Below, piece after piece: positions 42,008 through 50,896 of a stretch of 64,000 nt of DNA. Origin of the DNA: Pantoea alhagi (GTDB taxonomy: Bacteria > Pseudomonadota > Gammaproteobacteria > Enterobacterales > Enterobacteriaceae). How positions within the stretch are numbered: the first letter of the stretch is position 1; every line of letters begins with the position of its first letter. The notes beneath the pieces were generated by a model, which was not told the origin of the DNA, made no database searches, and saw nothing but the letters and a program-made list of their open reading frames with translations. The DNA lies in NCBI RefSeq assembly GCF_002101395.1, contig NZ_CP019706.1:2852001-2916000 (forward strand). The letters run 5' to 3'. The translations under genes were made by a program, and so were the position numbers.

Positions 42008-42026
42008 ATTAATGATTATCATCATA
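42008..42026. promoter_or_regulatory. Fur-box-like sequence between ackA and yfbV
   Basis: Read on the minus strand, this 19-mer agrees with the classical Fur consensus at 15 of 19 positions, including the central TGATAATCATTA. It lies in the 334-bp AT-rich ackA-yfbV gap, where nothing else clear is seen. AT-rich chance matches are common, so this is tentative. Confidence 0.35.
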
Positions 42027-42267
42027 CTGCCAGCAAAAAGTTATCCGACAGCAAAAAAAGACGGTAATTTTACGTAAAATTTTGAAATTTGTGTCGCCTT
42101 CGATGGCTTCACCTCAAAATAATAAAGATTATTGCCTTTGGCGGCGCTGATAACGCGCTCAGAATAACGGCAGTCTCTGGTAAAAACAAAATTTTTTGAA
42201 GGTTGTCACACAAAGTTGTTTCGTTGTTTAAATTTTTTAAATCTTGCAAAAGAAGTTGAGGTGAGCC

Positions 42268-42717
42268 ATGGCAAATGAATCCAGCGTCGGTTGGTTTAAA
42301 ACATTCCAGCTTGGACAGCACTACATGAAAACATGGCCGAACGATAAACGCCTCGCGCCGGTTTTTCCGGAGAACCGCATCAGCAGCGCCACGCGCTTTG
42401 CGATCCGCTTTATGCCACCGCTGGCGATTTTCACGCTCACCTGGCAAATTGCCCTGGGTGGACAGCTGGGACCGGCGGTCGCGACGGCACTATTTGCCTG
42501 TAGCCTGCCGATGCAGGGGCTATGGTGGTTAGGACGTCGTTCTGTAACGCCGCTGCCGCCCACGCTGCTGAACTGGTTTCATGAGGTGCGTGAGAAATTG
42601 CAGCAGGCCGGGCAGTCGATCGCGCCTGTTGAAGGAAAACCCACCTATCAGGCGCTGGCAGATCTGCTTAAACGCGCTTTCCGTCAGTTGGATAACACCT
42701 TCCTTGACGATCTCTGA
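42268..42717 (+). CDS. yfbV: YfbV, UPF0208 membrane protein
   Basis: The 149-aa protein matches the YfbV family: conserved N-terminus (WFKTFQLGQHYMKTWPND), two hydrophobic segments (about 48-64 and 68-84) and a soluble helical C-terminus. Some reports link E. coli YfbV to Ter macrodomain organisation through MatP; the mechanism is not established. It is divergent from ackA and followed by yfbU after a perfect hairpin. AGTTGAGGTGAGCC precedes the ATG. Confidence 0.93.
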   Translation: MANESSVGWFKTFQLGQHYMKTWPNDKRLAPVFPENRISSATRFAIRFMPPLAIFTLTWQIALGGQLGPAVATALFACSLPMQGLWWLGRRSVTPLPPTLLNWFHEVREKLQQAGQSIAPVEGKPTYQALADLLKRAFRQLDNTFLDDL

Positions 42718-42725
42718 ATAAGTTT

Positions 42726-42758
42726 CGGGTTGCCAGACAATTTTTCTATGGCAACCCG
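42726..42758 (+). other. Intercistronic hairpin yfbV-yfbU
   Basis: CGGGTTGCCA (42726-42735) and TGGCAACCCG (42749-42758) form a perfect 10-bp stem with a 13-nt T-rich loop. No T-run follows on either strand, so it may act in mRNA stability or attenuation. Confidence 0.6.
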
Positions 42759-42854
42759 GCTTAAATCAAAGAAAGGCTGGCTTGTGATACCGCCTTTTTA
42801 TGCGTCGTGCGATTCTTGAACATCCTTTTACTGTGCCTGATACAGGAGATGACG

Positions 42855-43349
42855 ATGGACATGACGCATGCGCAGCGCTTAATTCTTTCCAACCAGTACA
42901 AACTGATGACCCTGCTCGATCCTGATAACGGCGAGCGCTATCGCCGTCTGCAAACTATCATTGAACGCGGCTACAGCCTGCAGATGCGTGAGTTAGATCG
43001 CGAATTCGGCGAACTGGGCGAAGCGGTTTGCCGCACCATCATCAATATTATGGAAATGCATCATGCACTGCGGGTATCCTGGGAAAACCTGAAGGAGCGC
43101 GCTGCTATTGACGAGCGCCGGTTACAGTTTTTGGGGTTCGATGCGGCAACCGAAGCGCGCTATCTGGGATATGTGCGTTTTATGGTTAACGTAGAAGGAC
43201 GCTATACCCATTTTGATGCCGGTACGCACGGCTTTAATGCCCAGACGCCCATGTGGGACAAATATCAACGGATGCTGGCCGTCTGGCAAACCTGCCCGCG
43301 CCAGTATCATCTCTGCGCGACAGAGATTGCGCAAATCATCAACGCCTGA
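42855..43349 (+). CDS. yfbU: YfbU family protein
   Basis: The 164-aa cytoplasmic protein is nearly identical in length and sequence to E. coli YfbU (HAQRLILSNQYKLMTLLDPD at the start; FMVNVEGRYTHFDAGTHGFN near 113-132). The ATG at 42855 has AGGAG 7 bases upstream; the frame is open 16 codons further. The function is not established; E. coli YfbU has been linked to programmed cell death. yfbT follows after 13 bases. Confidence 0.94.
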   Translation: MDMTHAQRLILSNQYKLMTLLDPDNGERYRRLQTIIERGYSLQMRELDREFGELGEAVCRTIINIMEMHHALRVSWENLKERAAIDERRLQFLGFDAATEARYLGYVRFMVNVEGRYTHFDAGTHGFNAQTPMWDKYQRMLAVWQTCPRQYHLCATEIAQIINA

Positions 43350-43362
43350 GAAGGAAACGCGA

Positions 43363-44022
43363 GTGAAGTGTAAAGGTTTTTTGTTTGATTTAGACGGCAC
43401 GCTGGTCGATTCTTTGCCGGTGGTGGAACGCGCCTGGAGTAACTGGGGCAAGCGTCACGGCATCGACGCGGATGAGATCCTCGATTTTATCCACGGCAAA
43501 CAGGCTATCACTTCACTGCGTCACTTTATGCGCGGCAGCAGCGAAGAGGAAATCCAGCAGGAATTCCAGCTGCTGGAAAAAACCGAAGCTGAAGATACGG
43601 AAGGCGTAACGACGCTGCCGGGCGCCCGTGAACTGCTGGAGCATCTGAACGCGCTGGCCATTCCCTGGGCGATCGTAACTTCTGGGTCGGTACCGGTCGC
43701 CTCCGCGCGACGACAGGCGGCAGGACTGCCGTTGCCAACCCATTTTGTCACCGCCGAGCGGGTTAAAAACGGCAAACCTGAACCGGATGCTTACCTGTTA
43801 GGCGCAGAGCTGCTTGGCCTGGCGCCTGCTGACTGCGTGGTGGTGGAGGATGCTCCCGCCGGTATTCTTTCCGGCCTTGCCGCCGGCTGTGCGGTCATTG
43901 CCGTGAACGCGCCCGCCGATACGCCGCGCCTGGCGAAAACCGCTCTGCAGCTGACCACGCTGACGGCGCTGCGCATCACCAAAGACGATGACGGAACAAT
44001 CACGGTGCTAACCCAGGCTTGA
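43363..44022 (+). CDS. hxpA: HAD-family sugar phosphatase YfbT/HxpA
   Basis: The 219-aa HAD hydrolase has motif I FDLDGTLVDSL (with both catalytic aspartates, near 7-17), motif II Thr/Ser in AIVTSGSVPVA near 105, and motif III with VVEDAPAGILSG near 160. It dephosphorylates sugar phosphates; E. coli YfbT acts on several hexose and pentose phosphates. I start at the GTG at 43363 (AAGGA upstream), which gives the family length of about 216; an open frame extends 50 codons back into yfbU. A terminator follows. Confidence 0.93.
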   Translation: MKCKGFLFDLDGTLVDSLPVVERAWSNWGKRHGIDADEILDFIHGKQAITSLRHFMRGSSEEEIQQEFQLLEKTEAEDTEGVTTLPGARELLEHLNALAIPWAIVTSGSVPVASARRQAAGLPLPTHFVTAERVKNGKPEPDAYLLGAELLGLAPADCVVVEDAPAGILSGLAAGCAVIAVNAPADTPRLAKTALQLTTLTALRITKDDDGTITVLTQA

Positions 44023-44029
44023 TTGATTT

Positions 44030-44056
44030 AACCCCGCTACTGCGGGGTTTATTTTA
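44030..44056 (+). terminator. Terminator between yfbT and yfbS
   Basis: The perfect 8-bp stem AACCCCGC/GCGGGGTT with loop TACT is followed by TATTTTAT, starting 8 bases after the yfbT stop. It also argues against any yfbS start upstream of 44100. Confidence 0.75.
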
Positions 44057-44099
44057 TGGCATGCTGCGCGCATTCAGGATTGGTGACGCGGAAAGGGCT

Positions 44100-45935
44100 G
44101 TGAATAGTCAACTTCTTTGGGTAACTGGCCTGCTGGCAATAACCGTCTGGCTGTTTGCGTCCGGCAGGCTGCGTATGGATGTCGTTGCGCTGCTGGTGAT
44201 TATCGCTTTTGTGCTTAGCGGTACGCTGACGCTGCAGGAAGCGACCATCGGCTTTAGCGATCCCAACGTGATTTTAATTGCCGCGCTGTTTGTGATTGGC
44301 GAAGGGCTGGTGCGTACCGGCGTAGCGCTGCAGACCGGTGAATGGCTGATGAAAATCGCCGGCAACAGCGAAAGTAAAATGATTCTCTGGCTAATGCTGA
44401 CCGTGGCGGCACTGGGCGCGTTTATGAGCTCTACCGGCGTGGTGGCTATCTTTATTCCCGTGGTGCTGAGCGTAGCGGCGAAAATTGGCTCATCGCCCGC
44501 CCGGCTTATGATGCCGCTTAGCGTGGCGGGGTTGATTAGCGGCATGATGACGTTAGTGGCCACGCCGCCAAATCTGGTGGTGAACAGTGAACTTCAGCGT
44601 GAAGGGCTGGAGGGCTTTAGCTTTTTTGCCGTTACGCCTGTGGGGATAACGGTGCTGGTGCTCGGCATCGGCTATATGCTGATAGCTCGCTACTGGCTGG
44701 CCGATTCATCTGCGGAATTTTCATCATCTGCCGCACCGCGCCGCCGCAATTTCCGCGATCTGATTCGCGAATATCGGCTTAGCGGTCGCGCCCGTCGTCT
44801 GGCGATCCGTGCCGGTTCGCCGCTGGTGGGCCATCGCCTTGACGATCTCAGGCTGCGGGAAAAATATGGTGCGAATGTGGTTGGCCTGGAGCGCTGGCGC
44901 AAGTTTCGACGCGTGATGATTACGGTAACGGGAGAGACAACCTTTCGCAGCGGAGACGTCTTGCTGATTGATATGTCGGCAGCTGAGATCGATCTACGGC
45001 AGTTTTGCAGTGAACAGTTGCTGGAACCGTTAATTTTACGCGGCGACTATTTTTCCGATCGCGCACGTGATGTCGGTATGGCCGAGGCCGCTCTGGTTCC
45101 CGATTCAGAACTGGCCGGCAAAAGCGTACGCGAGCTGGGTTTCCGTCAACGCTATGGGCTGAGCGTGATCGGTATTCGACGTCGCAACAGCCTGGTGGAA
45201 GGCGCGCTGGCGGATGAAATACTGGAGGTAGGGGATATTTTGCTGGTCATCGGTGACTGGCGGCGTATTCAGCAGCTACAGCAGCAGAAACGGGATCTGT
45301 TGCTGCTGGCGCTGCCTGCAGAGATCGATGAAGCGGTACCGGCGCACAGCCAGGCACCCCATGCGTTATTCTCCCTGGCGCTGATGGTGGCGCTGATGAT
45401 TACCGATGTGATCCCCGGCCCGATTGCGGCAATTATCGCCTGTTTGCTGATGGGAAAATTTCGCTGTATCGATATGGAGAGTGCCTATAAAGCCATTCAC
45501 TGGCCGGGACTCATCCTGATTGCCGGCATGATGCCGTTTGCGCTGGCGTTGCAAAAAATCGGTGGCGTGGCGCTGATTGTGCAGGGATTGATGGATATTG
45601 CTGGTGGCAGAGGCCCGCATATTATGCTGCTCTGCCTGTTTATACTCTGTGCCAGCATTGGACTGTTTATTTCCAATACGGCCACCGCCGTGCTGATGGC
45701 ACCGATTGGCGTAGCGGCAGCGCAGCAGATGGGCGTATCGCCTTATCCTTTCACGATGATTATCGCTATCGCTGCCTCCGCCGCCTTTATGACGCCGGTC
45801 TCTTCTCCGGTTAATACGCTGGTTTTAGGGCCAGGCGGTTATCGCTTCGCTGATTTCGTTAAAATTGGCGTTCCCTTTACCCTGGTGGTAATGGTGGTTA
45901 GCGTTCTGCTGGTTCCCTTGCTTTTTCCGTTCTGA
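44100..45935 (+). CDS. yfbS: YfbS, SLC13-type transporter with RCK_C domains
   Basis: The 611-aa membrane protein has two hydrophobic halves (about 1-205 and 420-611) flanking a soluble middle with two TrkA-C/RCK_C repeats (about 235-315 and 325-410). The signature MTLVATPPNLVVNSEL near 158-173 and its mirror FMTPVSSPVNTLVLGPGGY near 565-583 are typical of the DASS/ion-transporter superfamily. I start at the GTG at 44100 (GGAAAGGG upstream), matching E. coli (610 aa). The substrate is unknown. It is convergent with yfbR, one base apart. Confidence 0.92.
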   Translation: MNSQLLWVTGLLAITVWLFASGRLRMDVVALLVIIAFVLSGTLTLQEATIGFSDPNVILIAALFVIGEGLVRTGVALQTGEWLMKIAGNSESKMILWLMLTVAALGAFMSSTGVVAIFIPVVLSVAAKIGSSPARLMMPLSVAGLISGMMTLVATPPNLVVNSELQREGLEGFSFFAVTPVGITVLVLGIGYMLIARYWLADSSAEFSSSAAPRRRNFRDLIREYRLSGRARRLAIRAGSPLVGHRLDDLRLREKYGANVVGLERWRKFRRVMITVTGETTFRSGDVLLIDMSAAEIDLRQFCSEQLLEPLILRGDYFSDRARDVGMAEAALVPDSELAGKSVRELGFRQRYGLSVIGIRRRNSLVEGALADEILEVGDILLVIGDWRRIQQLQQQKRDLLLLALPAEIDEAVPAHSQAPHALFSLALMVALMITDVIPGPIAAIIACLLMGKFRCIDMESAYKAIHWPGLILIAGMMPFALALQKIGGVALIVQGLMDIAGGRGPHIMLLCLFILCASIGLFISNTATAVLMAPIGVAAAQQMGVSPYPFTMIIAIAASAAFMTPVSSPVNTLVLGPGGYRFADFVKIGVPFTLVVMVVSVLLVPLLFPF

Positions 45936-45936
45936 T

Positions 45937-46536
45937 TTACAGCGGCGTATCCTGCGATATTTCATCCAGCGAAAGGTTAAAACTGGGCACAAACACGGCG
46001 ATAAAATAGTCCATTTCCTCGCTGCGACGTCGCTCAAGCGTTATTTCCAGGCGCGACAATGCCCGGCGGAACTCATTATTTCCGGCTGAAAGCTCTTCAA
46101 GGCATTTCAGATAGGCGCATAGCGCATCGGCCTGCTTGATAATGGCCGTTTCCTCTTCGCTCTGTTGCTGTTCATCCAGCAGCGGACGCCACGCATCCTG
46201 CAGCTCGGCAGGAAGCATTTCAATCAGCTTCTGGCGGGCGATCTCTTCGATTTTTTTATATTCATGGGCAATCTGCGCATTGTAATACTTAACCGGCGTC
46301 GGCAAATCGCCGGTCAGCACTTCGCTGGCATCATGATAGAGCGCGATCAGCGCAATGCGTTCCGCATTGAGATTACCGTTGAACATGCAGTTTTTTATCA
46401 ACGCCAGCGCATGCGCGACCATCGCGACCTGTAGGCTATGCTCAGAGACATTTTCCGTTCGCACGTTGCGCATCAACGGCCAGCGATTGATCAGTTTAAG
46501 GCGGGAAAGATGGGCAAAGAAATGGCTCTGCTTCAT
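45937..46536 (-). CDS. yfbR: 5'-deoxynucleotidase YfbR
   Basis: The 199-aa HD-domain phosphohydrolase dephosphorylates deoxyribonucleoside 5'-monophosphates. The metal ligands are visible in RTENVSEHSLQVAMVAH (His near 33) and ALYHDASEVLTGDLPTP (HD near 68-69), with a distal Asp near 137. I chose the start at 46536 because it gives the E. coli length (199 aa) and N-terminus (MKQSHFFAHLSRLKLINRWP). It lies downstream of alaA with a hairpin between them. Confidence 0.95.
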   Translation of the reverse strand: MKQSHFFAHLSRLKLINRWPLMRNVRTENVSEHSLQVAMVAHALALIKNCMFNGNLNAERIALIALYHDASEVLTGDLPTPVKYYNAQIAHEYKKIEEIARQKLIEMLPAELQDAWRPLLDEQQQSEEETAIIKQADALCAYLKCLEELSAGNNEFRRALSRLEITLERRRSEEMDYFIAVFVPSFNLSLDEISQDTPL

Positions 46537-46561
46537 TGAAAAGGTTTCTCCTCTGTACAGA

Positions 46562-46592
46562 CTGTGGAAACCGGCATTTCCGGTCTCCACAG
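46562..46592 (-). other. Intercistronic hairpin alaA-yfbR
   Basis: CTGTGGA-A-ACCGG pairs with CCGGT-C-TCCACAG around loop CATTT, giving 12 base pairs with one mismatch. There is no T-run. Position and shape resemble REP-type mRNA-stabilising structures. Confidence 0.55.
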
Positions 46593-46645
46593 CAACAGTA
46601 TCGCCTTTTCATTCTCTGCGCTACAGCAGGCAGAGCAGAGGGAGG

Positions 46646-47863
46646 TTACTGGCGATAGCCCTCCAGGAAACGGCCAAATTTGCCGATGGCCATCTCCAGA
46701 TCGTCAACGCGCGGCAGAGTCACGATGCGAACATGATCCGGCCACGGCCAGTTGAAAGCCGATCCCTGTACCAGCAGCACTTTTTCCTGTAGCAGAAAAT
46801 CCAGCACCATTTTTTGGTCGTCGTGCAGGTTGAATTTTTTCGCATCGATACGCGGGAACATATAGAGCGCGCCCTGCGGCTTGACGCAGCTTACGCCAGG
46901 GATGTCATTAATCAGTTCCCAGGCACGCTGGCGCTGCTCATAGAGACGTCCACCCGGCATGATAAATTCGCTAATACTCTGGTAGCCGCCCAGCGCTGTC
47001 TGGATGGCGTGTTGCGCAGGGACGTTGGCGCAAAGACGCATAGACGCCAGCATCTCCAGCCCTTCAATATAACCTTTGGCATGTTTTTTCGGGCCGTTAA
47101 GCACCATCCAACCCTGACGGAATCCTGCAACACGATAAGTTTTTGACAGGCCGTTAAAGGTTACGGTAAGCAAGTCGGGTGCCAGCGCGGCGATAGAGTG
47201 ATGCTGTGCGGCGTCATAGAGGATTTTGTCGTAAATTTCATCGGCAAAAATAATCAGATTATGTTCGCGGGCAATTTCCACGATCTCCAGCAGCAGCTCT
47301 TTGCTGTAGACGGCGCCGGTAGGGTTATTCGGGTTAATAATCACAATACCGCGGGTACGCGGCGTAATTTTGCTGCGAATATCGGCCAGATCCGGAAACC
47401 AACCAGCGGATTCATCGCAGAGATAATGCACCGCTTTACCGCTGGAAAGGGAAACCGCAGCGGTCCACAGCGGATAGTCCGGCGCAGGCACCAGCATTTC
47501 ATCGCCGCTGTTCAACAACGCCTGCATTGACTGAACAATCAGTTCGGATACGCCGTTACCGATATAAATATCTTCTACGGTAACGTCGCGCATATCGCGC
47601 GCCTGATAATGCTGCATAATAGCTTTGCGCGCCGTATAGAGCCCTTTTGAATCACAATATCCCTGAGCGCCAGGCAGGTTGCGAATAACATCGACCAGAA
47701 TCTCATCCGGGGCTTCAAAGCCAAACGGAGCGGGATTGCCAATATTTAATTTCAGAACCTTGTTGCCTTCTTCTTCAAGGCGTTTGGCCTCTTTTAACAC
47801 CGGACCGCGGATGTCATAACAAACATTATCCAGCTTTGACGATTTTTCGATTGTTGAATTCAT
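46646..47863 (-). CDS. alaA: Glutamate-pyruvate aminotransferase AlaA
   Basis: The 405-aa class I aminotransferase makes alanine from pyruvate and glutamate. The PLP lysine lies in TFNGLSKTYRVAGFRQGW near residues 235-252, with NPNNPTGAVYS near 177-187 and the conserved Arg near the C-terminus. Length and sequence match E. coli AlaA/YfbQ. It lies upstream of yfbR and is divergent from lrhA across a long gap. Confidence 0.97.
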   Translation of the reverse strand: MNSTIEKSSKLDNVCYDIRGPVLKEAKRLEEEGNKVLKLNIGNPAPFGFEAPDEILVDVIRNLPGAQGYCDSKGLYTARKAIMQHYQARDMRDVTVEDIYIGNGVSELIVQSMQALLNSGDEMLVPAPDYPLWTAAVSLSSGKAVHYLCDESAGWFPDLADIRSKITPRTRGIVIINPNNPTGAVYSKELLLEIVEIAREHNLIIFADEIYDKILYDAAQHHSIAALAPDLLTVTFNGLSKTYRVAGFRQGWMVLNGPKKHAKGYIEGLEMLASMRLCANVPAQHAIQTALGGYQSISEFIMPGGRLYEQRQRAWELINDIPGVSCVKPQGALYMFPRIDAKKFNLHDDQKMVLDFLLQEKVLLVQGSAFNWPWPDHVRIVTLPRVDDLEMAIGKFGRFLEGYRQ

Positions 47864-48855
47864 TACATGCGCCTTTACTGACAGAACTGCGTTCCTGCCG
47901 TGGAAATAAACCCGCTCAATTTACTCTTCTGCTCCTGCGATTTGAAGGGCAGGGCTGGCTTTTGGCGCAACTGAAAGGCAATAAGGAGCTGACTGGTATG
48001 CAACGTCAGGCAATCCTGATTAGCTGGATTAAAAAACCAAGATTTCGCTTAACCTCAGCATAAAATGCCAGGTTAATCACCCGGCTGTAAAAATCTCTTC
48101 ACAGTATGCGAGCTGGATCAGAAAAAGAAACAAATTAAGATAAAAAAAGTAGATTGATACGGAGTGAAACAGTTAAATTTTACTACTTAAAGTGCCGATA
48201 ACCTGAAAGGGGTATAACGATTAAACGGGTCAGATACTTTTCTGCTGTTTTGCCATCAAACACCCCATTGTGCTTCAGGATGCTTTTCAGCCAGCGAGCC
48301 GTTAAAAGCAATCGTTAAAAAAAAGCTCAATAATGCTAAAACGGGGCTTTATTGATAAGAAAAATGCGATTGGGGCTTAAAAATTAGACGTCGTTGTGGC
48401 AGGATATCCATCAACGGGCTTTGTGATAAAACAAACACACCTGACTGTAGCCAGAATTAAAAAGGCGGCGGTGAAGGTTAAGTCCGGCGATTTATTGGTT
48501 TTTTTGCGTTGCGCAGTTTTGCAAACGCAGTATGTAGATGTTATGAACCAGCGGCCCCGTAGTTAACTTGCCTGAAGTTGGCGCGGTTTCCATCACTAAG
48601 CAGGGCGCATTTTGCGTCTACTGTTGCAGCGCTCCGGCGCTGAGTATTTGGTCATTAAATACCGGCGGCACTGGCTGGTCTGTATGCATTCCTCCAGCGG
48701 TATTATGAAAAGCAGCTTTTCTTTTTGCAGTGTTGAGCTGTCGCTTCCGGTTTATCGGAGACGTCATTGTTGCCATCTTAAATCTCCGTTTGACATTTGA
48801 TCGGCGGGAGTAACACCAGGGTAGTTGTTCTTAAAACTTATAAGTGAAGAAAAAT
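47864..48855. other. Long alaA-lrhA intergenic region
   Basis: About 990 bases with no supported gene. Short open frames exist (for example 48612-48800) but have no good ribosome site or family features. A long gap and untranslated leader are also known upstream of lrhA in E. coli, so most of this stretch is probably lrhA regulatory DNA. A weak inverted repeat TGCGTT/AACGCA lies near 48505-48530. Confidence 0.55.
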
Positions 48856-49782
48856 ATGACTAATGCAAATCGTCCGATACTTAATCTCGATCTCGATCTG
48901 CTGAGAACTTTCGTTGCAGTAGCAGATCTCAACACCTTCGCCGCCGCCGCCGCTGCCGTATGCAGGACGCAATCAGCCGTCAGTCAGCAGATGCAGCGTC
49001 TGGAGCAGCTGGTAGGCAAAGAACTTTTTGCCCGGCATGGCCGTAATAAGCTGCTGACCGAGCATGGCATTCAGCTGCTCGGCTATGCCCGTAAAATTTT
49101 ACGTTTCAATGATGAAGCCTGTACCTCGCTGATGTACAGCAACGTTCAGGGTGTGCTGACTATCGGCGCGTCGGACGATACGTCAGATACCATTCTGCCG
49201 TTCTTGCTGAACCGCGTGACCTCTGTCTACCCGAAACTGGCGATTGATGTACGCGTGAAGCGCAATCCGTTTATGATGGAAATGCTCAACCAGGGCGAAG
49301 TTGACCTGGTAGTGACCACCTCCAGCCCGGGTTCCTTTACTCATCAGGTGCTGCGCACTTCGCCAACGCTGTGGTACTGCGCTGCGGATTATATTTTCCA
49401 GCGCGGCGAAGCGATTCCATTGGTGCTGCTGGACGAGCCAAGTCCGTATCGCGATATGGCGATTGACCATCTGAATGAAGCTGGCATTCCATGGCGCATC
49501 TCTTACGTGGCCTCTACGCTGGCCGCGGTTCGCGCCGCCGTGAAAGCGGGCCTGGGCGTGACCGCCCGTCCGGTAGAAATGATGAGCCCGGAACTGCGCG
49601 TAATGGGCGCGGCTGAAGGCCTGCCGGTGCTGCCGGATACGCAATACCTGCTGTGCCGCAATCCGGACAGTGAAAACGAATTGGCGTTGGCTATTTTCAA
49701 CGCTATGGAATCCAGCAACGACCCATACAATCTCTCCTTAACAGGGCAGGGCGATGCAATGTTGCTGGATGATGAAGAATAA
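48856..49782 (+). CDS. lrhA: LysR-type regulator LrhA
   Basis: The 308-aa protein is very close to E. coli LrhA in the DNA-binding half (LDLDLLRTFVAVADLNTF, then AVCRTQSAVSQQMQRLEQL near 41-59) and more divergent in the effector half. LrhA represses flhDC, fimbriae and RpoS in E. coli, and homologues control virulence and motility in plant-associated relatives. I start at the ATG at 48856 (TNANRPILN), matching E. coli; a GTG four codons upstream is the alternative. A structured 3' region and terminator follow. Confidence 0.95.
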   Translation: MTNANRPILNLDLDLLRTFVAVADLNTFAAAAAAVCRTQSAVSQQMQRLEQLVGKELFARHGRNKLLTEHGIQLLGYARKILRFNDEACTSLMYSNVQGVLTIGASDDTSDTILPFLLNRVTSVYPKLAIDVRVKRNPFMMEMLNQGEVDLVVTTSSPGSFTHQVLRTSPTLWYCAADYIFQRGEAIPLVLLDEPSPYRDMAIDHLNEAGIPWRISYVASTLAAVRAAVKAGLGVTARPVEMMSPELRVMGAAEGLPVLPDTQYLLCRNPDSENELALAIFNAMESSNDPYNLSLTGQGDAMLLDDEE

Positions 49783-49790
49783 GTATAAAA

Positions 49791-49832
49791 ATGAGACGGT
49801 TTCTCATTTAGAATGCGGTTTCTGATTCTAAA
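49791..49832 (+). other. Two tandem hairpins in the lrhA 3' region
   Basis: ATGAGA/TCTCAT (49791-49807) and TTTAGAAT/ATTCTAAA (49807-49832) are perfect stems immediately after the stop and just before the terminator. Together with the terminator they make a three-hairpin 3' end. Confidence 0.6.
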
Positions 49833-49837
49833 CTGTT

Positions 49838-49882
49838 AAAAAAAGGCCTCTTAGCGCTGTAACGATCTAAGAGGCCTTTTTG
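49838..49882 (+). terminator. Terminator of lrhA
   Basis: The perfect 14-bp stem AAAAGGCCTCTTAG/CTAAGAGGCCTTTT has a 12-nt loop and ends in a T-run. Confidence 0.92.
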
Positions 49883-50443
49883 TTGCTCTTTTTACTGCTG
49901 TTTTTGCCTGTTCCTGGCAACTTCCTGTGTCATTCTGCCTGCCATAATGAAACGCGTTTTTAAAACGTAATGTTTCTTGTTGTAATCAGCCTTTGTTGCG
50001 CATTTGCCTAAAAATTACCCGCCTGAATTGTCCGTTATTTTATCAAAAAGGGCAAAAGTGTGTCCTGGATCAAAAAAATAACCCCGCAAAGGGGCAGGAA
50101 ATCTGACGTTTTCCTGTCAAAATATGTTTGTTAAATGCGCGATCCAACCGTGCAAATACCCACTACACTTAATTTACATTCTCAAACTGACACGATTTAG
50201 CTTAATTATTACGCATCATATGTTAATAAAATGCTGCAACTGTAAATTAACGTGTGGATACTTTTGTCAAAGTTGACAAAAGGTTATAGAAAGGGGTAAA
50301 AAACCCCATTAAATTGCTGCTTATAGGTTAATGACAGCATAATTTATAAGGTTTTTCATCCTTCCCTTGAATTAATGTGGTGTGTTCTTCGCTATCGGCA
50401 TCGCAGGACGCTAAACGCCACTTTTGATGAGTAAGCAGAGAGT
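49883..50443 (+). promoter_or_regulatory. nuo operon promoter region
   Basis: About 560 AT-rich bases lie upstream of nuoA, similar in position to the large multi-promoter nuo region of E. coli (known regulators ArcA, NarL, FNR, IHF, Fis). A striking inverted repeat lies at 50261-50282: CTTTTGTCAA and TTGACAAAAG with a 2-bp AG centre. Small hairpins CCCC-GCAAA-GGGG (about 50082) and GGGG-TAAAAAA-CCCC (about 50293) are also present. I cannot place the promoters with certainty. Confidence 0.6.
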
Positions 50444-50881
50444 ATGTCAACAACCACAGAAGTTATCGCTCATCACTGGGCATTCGCTGTTTTTATCGTT
50501 GTCGCTTTTGGGCTATGTCTCTTTATGCTGGCTGGTGGCTGGCTGTTAGGCGGTCGCGCCCGCGCACGTAATAAAAACACCCCCTTTGAATCAGGTATCG
50601 ATCCGGTTGGCAGTACGCATTTGCGCCTTTCTGCCAAGTTCTACCTGGTGGCTATGTTCTTCGTTATCTTTGACGTAGAAGCCCTCTTTTTATATGCATG
50701 GGCGACTTCTATCCGCGAAAGCGGGTGGGTCGGCTTTGTTGAAGCCACAATTTTCATTTTGGTGCTGTTGGCTGGTCTGGTTTATCTGGTGCGTATTGGT
50801 GCGCTGGATTGGGCGCCTGCGCGTCGTCGCGTAGACGTTGATACCGGTAAGGTCACTAACACCAACCCTCAAAAGCAGTAA
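50444..50881 (+). CDS. nuoA: NADH-quinone oxidoreductase subunit A
   Basis: The 145-aa membrane subunit of complex I has three hydrophobic segments (about 14-36, 65-87, 95-117). The conserved FESGIDPVGSTHLRLSAKFY (49-68) is followed by FDVEALFLYAWA. It lies at the quinone-site interface of the proton-pumping arm. It is the first gene of the nuo operon; nuoB follows after 15 bases. Confidence 0.98.
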   Translation: MSTTTEVIAHHWAFAVFIVVAFGLCLFMLAGGWLLGGRARARNKNTPFESGIDPVGSTHLRLSAKFYLVAMFFVIFDVEALFLYAWATSIRESGWVGFVEATIFILVLLAGLVYLVRIGALDWAPARRRVDVDTGKVTNTNPQKQ

Positions 50882-50896
50882 CAGCGAGGCATTAAG

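Noticed and set aside
48612..48800. 62-codon open frame in the alaA-lrhA gap
   Set aside because: No ribosome site, no recognisable features, and the gap is probably lrhA leader DNA; kept only as part of the intergenic description.
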